Shown here piece after piece: positions 1 to 5,202 of a DNA stretch of 8,416 bases (its first letter is position 1; the number at the start of each line of letters is the position of its first letter). Under the pieces are notes generated by a model. The model saw only the letters and a list, made by a program, of their open reading frames with translations, ran no database searches and was not told where the DNA came from. The DNA is from Actinobacteria bacterium UBA3120. GTDB taxonomy: Bacteria > Actinomycetota > Actinomycetes > S36-B12. The stretch covers positions 1 to 8,416 of the forward strand of contig DEZY01000149.1 of NCBI GenBank assembly GCA_002365735.1. Direction: 5' to 3'. The translations under genes were made by a program, and so were the position numbers.

Positions 1-745
1 CCAACGCGGTGTCAGCACGTAGGCCTAACCGAAGAGTTTGTAGGGGAAGTAGATCCTCAGGCGCAACGTTCCCCATATTCACTTCCGGCCCATGTGTATT
101 TATGAACCAGGCTTGCTGATCTTTTCGGGGTGCCTCAAAAAGCACACGATCGAGACCTGCCGCCAGCAGTGCCGCGTCGATGACTTCAGTTTGTGGCATC
201 CCGTGGGAGTCGTACAGACCCACGGTGCCACTCTCCCGTCCCTCAGCCACAATGTATTCAGCCCCAGCGACCAAGTCGCCCGTGATTTCCAAATGCCATT
301 GAGTTGGGGTGAGTAGTCGTTCGGCACTTTTGTACCCGGTTTCGGCAAATACCCGAAATGACTGAGCCGACGTGCGAATGAGTTCCCACTTTGCTTCCAT
401 GCTCATATCTGCTACACCTCGAGAAACCTCAATCGCTGTGAATCCGGCCCGTTCTGCCCAATCGAGGCATTCACTTGCACGTCCCTGCGACCAAGCGATC
501 TCCAGCAATGTACCACCGAGGCAGGCGGTGATCCCGTGTTCGCGAAGGAGTCCAATTTTTGATGGCAAAAGCTTTTCTACATAAGCAGTACCCCAACCAA
601 ACTTCCACACATCAGCAAACTCCGCGTACGAAGCCAAGTGGCTTTCCATGGATCCGAGGGTTATGCCCTTATCCAGCACGTGCGTCATACCGGTGGAACG
701 CGGCTTCTCAGGCAGAAGTGGAAGGCTCAGGAAATTGTCCGACAT
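1..745 (-). CDS. comA: Phosphosulfolactate synthase (ComA family), 3' end outside window
   Basis: ComA enzymes add sulfite to phosphoenolpyruvate to give (2R)-phospho-3-sulfolactate, the first step of the PEP route to coenzyme M (2-mercaptoethanesulfonate); they are cytosolic TIM-barrel proteins. I translated 248 residues from ATG 745-743 to the window edge with no stop. Family hallmarks appear in order: RSTGMTHVLDKG (16-27), VWKFGWGT (46-53), GGTLLEIAWSQG (77-88), GFTAIEVSRG (101-110), AEGRESGTVGLYD (167-179), LFEAPRKDQQ (202-211) and the C-terminal LRLGLRAD (238-245). Archaeal ComA is about 250 residues, so only a short tail is missing. The start is supported by AGGA at 752-749 on the minus strand, 3 bases before the ATG. 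It is transcribed away from the AIR-synthase-like gene. Family membership is near certain. Product use is less sure: other ComA homologues include the plant heat-stress protein HSA32 and Bacillus sulfolactate-related proteins. In alkene-oxidising Xanthobacter the ComA homologue starts a bacterial coenzyme M pathway. Confidence 0.93.
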   Translation of the reverse strand, partial: MSDNFLSLPLLPEKPRSTGMTHVLDKGITLGSMESHLASYAEFADVWKFGWGTAYVEKLLPSKIGLLREHGITACLGGTLLEIAWSQGRASECLDWAERAGFTAIEVSRGVADMSMEAKWELIRTSAQSFRVFAETGYKSAERLLTPTQWHLEITGDLVAGAEYIVAEGRESGTVGLYDSHGMPQTEVIDAALLAAGLDRVLFEAPRKDQQAWFINTHGPEVNMGNVAPEDLLPLQTLRLGLRADTAL

Positions 746-771
746 GTGTCCTATACTACGCGTACTTTCAC

Positions 772-800
772 TTTACGACATATCTACCCGTGAATATACT
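772..800 (+). promoter_or_regulatory. Candidate sigma70-type promoter for the AIR-synthase-like gene
   Basis: TTTACG at 772-777 and TATACT at 795-800 are separated by 17 bases, a normal -35/-10 arrangement. Transcription would begin near 807, about 55 bases before the ATG at 862. It lies in the 116-base gap between divergent genes. I found no equally good promoter for the leftward comA gene. An 8-bp palindrome, TACGCGTA (757-764), sits between this promoter and the comA start and could be an operator, but so short a palindrome may be chance. Confidence 0.35.
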
Positions 801-851
801 TACTGCTTCTTCGCATTTCGCGGGTAACGATCTGCGCATTGTCACTACATT

Positions 852-856
852 GGAGG
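852..856 (+). promoter_or_regulatory. Shine-Dalgarno site that fixes the AIR-synthase-like start
   Basis: GGAGG stands 5 bases before ATG 862-864. The open frame continues upstream to 559, but that part lies antisense to comA, has no family similarity, and is not preceded by a comparable ribosome site. The site therefore selects 862 as the start. Confidence 0.8.
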
Positions 857-861
857 ACTCC

Positions 862-1869
862 ATGGGCCCAGGGGGCACTGCCCGACAACAACTTGATGAC
901 ATTGCGGCAGCTGTGGCATGCAATAGCGCCATTGCGGCCAAGCGCGAAATAGGTCTCGTCAGCGAGGCCTTAGGCTCGTCGGATTTCGTCGAGGGGCCCG
1001 GGGATGACGGCGCGGCCATTGCGATTGGTCACACATTGGGAATCGTGTGCGGAGAAGCCATGTGGCCACCATTTGTCTCGGCGGACCCCCGCGGGGCTGG
1101 AATAGCCGCAATTCTTGCCAACGTAAACGACGTTGCCGCGATGGGTGCCCTGCCCTTGGCAATTGTTGACACCATAGCTGCGGATGAAGATACCGCACGT
1201 GAAATTCTTAGTGGTCTCGCCTACGCCTCATCCTTGTACCGAGTTCCCATTGTTGGCGGGCACCTCACACTCACAGATGGGCCACCCAGCTTGTCAGCAT
1301 TTGCGCTCGGCCACACTGACGACCTTTTATCGACTACGAATGTTGTGGAAGGTCTAGATCTTGTGGTGGCCGCGTGCATTGAAGGATCGATGCATCCAGA
1401 ATTCCCGTTTTTTGCGTCTTTTACTGAACGGGGTGACAATCTCGGTGATGACGTGCGCCTTCTGGCGCAGATCGCCAAAGACGGCATTGCGGTCGCCGCC
1501 AAGGACATCAGCATGGCCGGCCTCATCGGCTCACTGGCCATGCTCCTGGAGTGGGGGTCCTTCGGTGCAGAGCTCAACCTCGACGTGCTCCCTAGGCCTG
1601 ATGGCGTCACGCTGGCTGACTGGTGCACGTGTTTCCCATGCTTTGGGTTCATTCTGTGCTGTGAACCATCTAAAACTGATGAATGCGTCGATGTTTTCAC
1701 TCGTACCGGCCTCGCAGCTGCCAAAGTTGGGTCTATAAATGGCTCGGGCAGCATCGAGATCCTCGCTGGCGGAGAACGCCGAGAGGTTCTGAATTTGCGT
1801 GAAGAGACAGTTACCGGCTTAATTCGAACACCTAGCAGCACCGCAGCAGTTCCCGTAAAAAACGTATGA
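862..1869 (+). CDS. AIR-synthase-related protein, sll0787-like (PurM/ThiL/SelD/HypE superfamily)
   Basis: The superfamily binds ATP in a dimer and phosphorylates or activates a carbonyl, amide, selenide or similar group; the substrate of this branch is not known to me. The protein has 335 residues, normal for the family. Visible motifs are the metal/phosphate-binding PGDDGAAI (46-53), the inter-domain NVNDVAAMGA (87-96), VGGHLT (131-136) and the C-terminal-domain KDISMAGLIGSLAMLLE (214-230), followed by CFPCFGFIL (257-265). This set resembles the sll0787 family, which is related to archaeal methanogenesis marker 2. I chose ATG 862 because of GGAGG at 852-856; an upstream in-frame extension to 559 overlaps comA in antisense. 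The gene is divergent from comA. In the Nit1C (nitrilase) cluster such genes sit with a nitrilase, a radical SAM protein and a GNAT acetyltransferase; none is present here. The C-terminal half is cysteine-rich (C255, C257, C260, C266, C267, C275). Family assignment is firm; the role is open. Confidence 0.85.
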   Translation: MGPGGTARQQLDDIAAAVACNSAIAAKREIGLVSEALGSSDFVEGPGDDGAAIAIGHTLGIVCGEAMWPPFVSADPRGAGIAAILANVNDVAAMGALPLAIVDTIAADEDTAREILSGLAYASSLYRVPIVGGHLTLTDGPPSLSAFALGHTDDLLSTTNVVEGLDLVVAACIEGSMHPEFPFFASFTERGDNLGDDVRLLAQIAKDGIAVAAKDISMAGLIGSLAMLLEWGSFGAELNLDVLPRPDGVTLADWCTCFPCFGFILCCEPSKTDECVDVFTRTGLAAAKVGSINGSGSIEILAGGERREVLNLREETVTGLIRTPSSTAAVPVKNV

Positions 1870-1952
1870 TTTTCTAAATTTTTTTACTCCAATATTGCGA
1901 TTTGGCTGACTTCAGGGTCCGAAATGTGTACTTTTGTGGACACACCAAGTCG

Positions 1953-1958
1953 TATAAT
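1953..1958 (+). promoter_or_regulatory. Consensus -10 box for the membrane-protein gene
   Basis: A perfect TATAAT lies 32 bases before the ATG at 1991, predicting a start of transcription near 1965 and a leader of about 26 bases. The -35 region is poor. Inverted 5-bp arms TGTGT (1925-1929) and ACACA (1940-1944) occupy that position and might mark an activator or repressor site. The gene therefore probably has its own promoter and need not be co-transcribed with the AIR-synthase-like gene. Confidence 0.5.
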
Positions 1959-1980
1959 GGATGTGCGGCTTACAATCATT

Positions 1981-1984
1981 GGAG
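1981..1984 (+). promoter_or_regulatory. Shine-Dalgarno site choosing start 1991
   Basis: GGAG ends 6 bases before ATG 1991. It abuts the in-frame ATG at 1985 directly, which is too close, and lies downstream of the in-frame ATG at 1961. This favours 1991 as the translation start. Confidence 0.6.
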
Positions 1985-1990
1985 ATGAGA

Positions 1991-2521
1991 ATGGCCCCCA
2001 TTACGATGGTATTCATAATTACAGGACTTGCCGTCTTCACGCAGGCAATGTTCTTTCTTGGAATCGGAGCAAGCGCTGAGGAAGGTAAGAAGAGTCCGAT
2101 TATCCCAGTTGGATATATTTCTGTAATTGCAGGAATCGTCAACCTGGTCGTTGGTCTTTACATTACTGTCGTTCGGCCGATAGACGATGATCCTTCGCTG
2201 CTACTGGCTGGTCTCATCGGATTCTACGGTTTGTTCTTCCTTGCCTTAGGACTCGCGGAAATTCTCAGCCTTGACCTTCGGGTTGTTGGCAATCTAGCTA
2301 TCCCAACCGCCATTGTTCCACTGTTTTGGATTAACTTCTTCGCGGGTAGCACAACATTTACATTGATCATCATCTGGTGGGTCGTCACGTTCCTCGCCAT
2401 TACGATGACCACGTACGGGAAGTTGCAAGCACGGGTTTTGGGAATCATCTTGATGCTCACCGCCATCTTCACCTTCTTCCTCGTTCCAGTATTCCTAGTC
2501 ATGGGTTGGAACCTGCCTTAA
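1991..2521 (+). CDS. Six-helix membrane protein, AmiS/UreI-like channel
   Basis: AmiS/UreI proteins are inner-membrane channels for urea or short-chain amides. The protein has 176 residues, close to the usual 170-200, and six hydrophobic helices at about 4-24, 37-61, 69-91, 97-118, 121-141 and 147-172. Short charged loops separate them, including EEGKK (30-34) and PIDDDP (63-68). Resemblance to the family is seen in the order of features: a loop with D95 and R97 after helix 3, a proline-bearing helix 4, an IIIWWVV stretch (126-132) in helix 5, and a GI..TA....VP ending in helix 6. This is similarity by eye and not a close match. In-frame ATGs at 1961 and 1985 are possible, but the GGAG spacing favours 1991. 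No amidase or urease gene is nearby, so the solute cannot be inferred; it could be an unrelated small membrane protein. A 12-bp inverted repeat follows the stop. Confidence 0.6.
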   Translation: MAPITMVFIITGLAVFTQAMFFLGIGASAEEGKKSPIIPVGYISVIAGIVNLVVGLYITVVRPIDDDPSLLLAGLIGFYGLFFLALGLAEILSLDLRVVGNLAIPTAIVPLFWINFFAGSTTFTLIIIWWVVTFLAITMTTYGKLQARVLGIILMLTAIFTFFLVPVFLVMGWNLP

Positions 2522-2529
2522 TTGTTGAA

Positions 2530-2573
2530 GCCTCCGACTGTTCGTTATCTTGTCTGTGTGCACAGTCGGAGGC
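2530..2573 (+). terminator. Perfect 12-bp inverted repeat after the membrane-protein gene
   Basis: GCCTCCGACTGT (2530-2541) and ACAGTCGGAGGC (2562-2573) are exact reverse complements around a 20-base loop. A further GAA/TTC pairing (2527-2529 with 2576-2578) is possible across a 2-base bulge. The repeat begins 9 bases after the TAA stop at 2519-2521, where a terminator is expected. There is no U-tract on either side, so it would be an actinobacterial-type hairpin terminator or an mRNA 3'-stabilising element. A protein-binding site is the alternative. Confidence 0.6.
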
Positions 2574-2709
2574 ACTTCGGCTCCCATCAAATTCCATAGG
2601 TTCAGCTATCAACTTCACGCACGCATAGATGAGCGCTTGTGGCACGTGACGTTTCCTCGCTCCTGTATCGCCCACACTTATCAACAGGCAAGTCCTAGAT
2701 TTAGCCAAA

Positions 2710-2723
2710 TGATTTATAATTCA
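2710..2723 (+). promoter_or_regulatory. -10 box of the paaX-like gene within an imperfect palindrome
   Basis: A perfect TATAAT at 2715-2720 lies inside TGATTTATAATTCA (2710-2723), a 14-base palindrome with one mismatched pair (TGA-T/T-TTATAA-T/T-TCA pattern). Transcription would start near 2727, giving a leader of about 65 bases before the GTG at 2792. PaaX proteins bind imperfect palindromes that, as I recall, carry TGATT-type half sites, and many repress their own promoter; this site could serve that purpose. An alternative -10, TAATCT at 2780-2785, would place the transcript start on the GTG itself and give a leaderless mRNA. The rest of the 270-base gap 2522-2791 shows only the inverted repeat annotated at 2530-2573 and no gene. 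Confidence 0.4.
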
Positions 2724-2791
2724 CGACAAATAGTGCCGCTTCTATTCACTGTTTCTCGCAGACGTGGACCCATTACCTGTAATCTGTTGGC

Positions 2792-3691
2792 GTGACGGAA
2801 ACGCAGCGATCTCAAAAATCTAAAGAGCAAGATCCCCAAGTGCGCAAAGAAGCACTTCTCCAGCGAATGGTTCGCCCACAGTCCCTCATCTTCACTATTT
2901 ATGGCGCCTACAGCCGATCAATCGGCGGTTGGATGTCGGTCGGTGCACTGCTCGAGTTATTGCGAGAAATCGGAGTCGAGGATGCGGCGGTACGCAGCGC
3001 CCTTTCTCGGTTCAAACGCAGAGGCGTTCTCCTGTCTGAAACTCGATACGGCCTTGCGGGGTATGCCTTGAGTACAAGTGCCCGAAAAGCCTTCGATACC
3101 GGAGATGCTCGAGTCCTTGAACGACGTGAATCACCATCAAGTGACCGATGGGTTCTCGTTGCTTTCTCGATCCCGGAAAAATCCCGTGACCTTCGTTATC
3201 GACTTCGCTCACGACTCTCTCGAGTTGGCTTCGCACAGGTAACAGGTGGGCTATGGATAGCTCCTGAGGGTTTGGAGGCAGATGCGCGGCTAGTGATCGA
3301 ATCCTTGGGAGTGAGTCAACACGTGGACGTTTTCCGCAGTGAGCACGTAGCATTTCGCAGCCTGCCGGATGCTGTTGGTGGCTGGTGGGATCTGGACAGC
3401 ATCTCTAGCGAGTACACAGATTTCGCTACCTCATTTGAGCCTTTAATGCACGACTACCAGTCTGGGGCTGTGACCATGACGGCCCTACAGGCATTCATTG
3501 ATTACACCCGAGTTCTCACTTCGTGGCGGCCGTTGCCCTATCGCGATCCAGGTTTACCCGCGGCGCACTTACCACGTGAGTGGGCGGGGATTCAGGGTAC
3601 GGAAATGTTCTTCTATTTCTACGACAGCCTGAGCGCTTTGGCTCAAGAACATGTCGTTGATGTCTGTACCGCCCGCAATAGCGGTTCCTAG
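2792..3691 (+). CDS. PaaX-family transcriptional repressor
   Basis: PaaX-type GntR-related repressors sense aryl- or acyl-CoA thioesters and control catabolic operons. The 299-residue protein shows the complete family layout: a winged-helix DNA-binding domain at about 28-92 (PQSLIFTIYGAY, then VRSALSRFKRRGVL at 67-80), a central Cas2-like domain at about 117-190 (DRWVLVAFSIPE and GFAQVTGGLWIAPEG), and a C-terminal domain with YRDPGLPAAHLPREWAGIQG (250-269). The start is uncertain. GTG 2792 gives a charged 25-residue leader that precedes the normal family start; ATG 2867 (residue 26) would match family length better but has no ribosome site. The stop TAG shares CTAG with the stop of the mutase gene on the other strand. 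Facing an acyl-CoA synthetase/mutase operon, it is the obvious candidate regulator, with a CoA thioester of that pathway as ligand. It need not act on phenylacetate. Confidence 0.9.
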   Translation: MTETQRSQKSKEQDPQVRKEALLQRMVRPQSLIFTIYGAYSRSIGGWMSVGALLELLREIGVEDAAVRSALSRFKRRGVLLSETRYGLAGYALSTSARKAFDTGDARVLERRESPSSDRWVLVAFSIPEKSRDLRYRLRSRLSRVGFAQVTGGLWIAPEGLEADARLVIESLGVSQHVDVFRSEHVAFRSLPDAVGGWWDLDSISSEYTDFATSFEPLMHDYQSGAVTMTALQAFIDYTRVLTSWRPLPYRDPGLPAAHLPREWAGIQGTEMFFYFYDSLSALAQEHVVDVCTARNSGS

Positions 3692-5202
3692 AAGTTTGAC
3701 GTAGGTTCCCACTTTCCGTAAACCTCTCGCAGAACATCCGTGATTTCACCAACCGTCGCATAGGCCTTCACCGCAAGGACGACAGCCGGAACTATATTGA
3801 TGCCTTCATGTGCTGCAGTGGATAGACCCTCCAGAGTATGCGTGACTTGGCTTTGATCCCGTTTTTCCTTGGTGTGCAATAACGCTTCAATTTGCCGAGC
3901 TTCACTCTCCTGATCGATTGTGAAAACTTCAAATTCAGCCGTGTCCGAGACAAACGAATTGACACCAACCACTTTTTGCTTTCCCGTATCAATTGCGGTG
4001 GCCGTTTCAAATGCACTGTCTGAGAGTCGGGTTGCAAAGTAACCGGACTCAATACAGGCAAGTGCCCCACCAAGATCAGCGATTTTGTCCATCTCAATCA
4101 TGACCTCGGCTTCAAGTTCGTCAGTGAGGCGCTCGAGAAGTTCACTACCTCCCAGTGGATCTACCAAGTCGGTGACACCGGTCTCAAAAGCAACGATCTG
4201 CTGGGTTCGTAAGGCGAGAGTTGCTGCTGCCTCAGTCGGTACGCCAAGGGCTTCGTCAAAGGCGCACACATGCATCGTCTGACATCCGCCCATTGCTGCG
4301 GCTAGTGCTTCAATCGAGGTCCGCACAACATTATTTAATGGCTGTTGCGCGGTGAGTGATGATCCTGCAGTGAAAGCGAAGATTCGAAGTTGCTCAGATC
4401 TTGGATCCTTGGAACCGTAAGTCTCTCGCATTAATTTGGCCCACACCCGCCTAGCGGCACGAAATTTCGCAACCTCGGGCATGAATTCCATATTGCTAGA
4501 GAGGAATGTGAACACAGTGGGTGCGACGTCATCCACCGACATTCCCCGCTCAATCGCTTGGTCAAGGTACGCGCGAGCGTCCGAAAAAGTGAATGCGATT
4601 TCCTGCATTGCACTCGAACCTGACTCCCGGATGTGGTACCCGCTCATTGCTAGTGGGACCCAGCGCGGAATATTCGTTGCAACGTGTTCGATTACATCAA
4701 CGGATAGTTTGAGTCCGGCCGGTGCAGGGAAAATTTGTGTACCTCGGGCGAAGTACTCCTTGAGTACATCGTTCTGAATAAACATGCCAAACTTATTGGG
4801 GTCTACACCCCGTTTCTCGGCCAATACTTCAAACATTGCTGCCCAGATATAGCCAATCGAGTTGGCCGTGGTGCGAACCTGTGAGATCTTGTCTAACTCG
4901 ATCCCCTCCATCAACACTTCAATGTCAGCCAAACTGTCGATCGCCACACCGACCTTTCCCACCTCACCTGCGGCAAATGGGTTGTCTGAATCAAGTCCCA
5001 TCTGGGTGGGTAGATCTAGGGCCACACTAAAACCGGTCAGCCCTTGTTCCAGGAGTGAACGAAACCGCGCATTGGTCTCGGCTGCGGTACCAAAACCTGC
5101 GTACTGTCCCATAGTCCAGACCCCTGGATCGGAACTGATTCCTCGCGTGTACGGGTATTGACCAGAGGACTCCGTCGGCTGGTCGACAGGTGTTGCGCTC
5201 AT
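3688..5202 (-). CDS. B12-dependent acyl-CoA mutase large (catalytic) subunit, divergent
   Basis: Members rearrange carbon skeletons by adenosylcobalamin radical chemistry. The 504 residues cover the TIM-barrel catalytic domain (about 16-414) and the following linker (415-504), and stop before any cobalamin-binding domain, as in IcmA/HcmA-type two-subunit enzymes. Motifs: YPYTRG (16-21), WTMGQYAGFGTA (29-40), DLPTQMGLDSDNP (63-75), IQNDVLKEY (142-150), SGYHIRESG (187-195), TAGSSLTAQQPLNNVVR (278-294), FDEALGVPTE (315-324), DPLGGSELLE (348-357). Aligned by hand to Propionibacterium methylmalonyl-CoA mutase, Y34, R153 and H190 match Y89, R207 and H244. CoA-contact positions differ (R82 to G27, R283 to T229, S285 to F231, H328 to F275), and the loop after TRG is 3 residues shorter. 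An in-frame TGA 6 codons upstream of ATG 5202 rules out a longer N-terminus. The ATG overlaps the preceding gene's stop (ATGA). Its substrate is not predicted; family membership is sure. Confidence 0.9.
   Translation of the reverse strand: MSATPVDQPTESSGQYPYTRGISSDPGVWTMGQYAGFGTAAETNARFRSLLEQGLTGFSVALDLPTQMGLDSDNPFAAGEVGKVGVAIDSLADIEVLMEGIELDKISQVRTTANSIGYIWAAMFEVLAEKRGVDPNKFGMFIQNDVLKEYFARGTQIFPAPAGLKLSVDVIEHVATNIPRWVPLAMSGYHIRESGSSAMQEIAFTFSDARAYLDQAIERGMSVDDVAPTVFTFLSSNMEFMPEVAKFRAARRVWAKLMRETYGSKDPRSEQLRIFAFTAGSSLTAQQPLNNVVRTSIEALAAAMGGCQTMHVCAFDEALGVPTEAAATLALRTQQIVAFETGVTDLVDPLGGSELLERLTDELEAEVMIEMDKIADLGGALACIESGYFATRLSDSAFETATAIDTGKQKVVGVNSFVSDTAEFEVFTIDQESEARQIEALLHTKEKRDQSQVTHTLEGLSTAAHEGINIVPAVVLAVKAYATVGEITDVLREVYGKWEPTSNF

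Noticed and set aside
559..861. Upstream in-frame extension of the AIR-synthase-like gene (about 100 residues)
   Set aside because: It runs antisense through the beginning of comA, has no family similarity, and GGAGG at 852-856 marks ATG 862.
1221..1841. 206-residue open frame on the minus strand
   Set aside because: It lies entirely opposite the AIR-synthase-like gene and its translation is rich in Ser, Arg and Pro without motifs, as expected of a shadow.
1879..1885. T-run after the AIR-synthase-like gene as an intrinsic terminator
   Set aside because: No stable hairpin precedes it; the only pairing is 3 bp (CGT/ACG).
3688..5202. Assignment of the mutase as 2-hydroxyisobutyryl-CoA or isobutyryl-CoA mutase
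   Set aside because: The isoleucine and aspartate typical of the former are Y34 and A61 here, and the glutamine both have at the R207 position is R153. Plain methylmalonyl-CoA mutase is also doubtful because the CoA contacts are changed.
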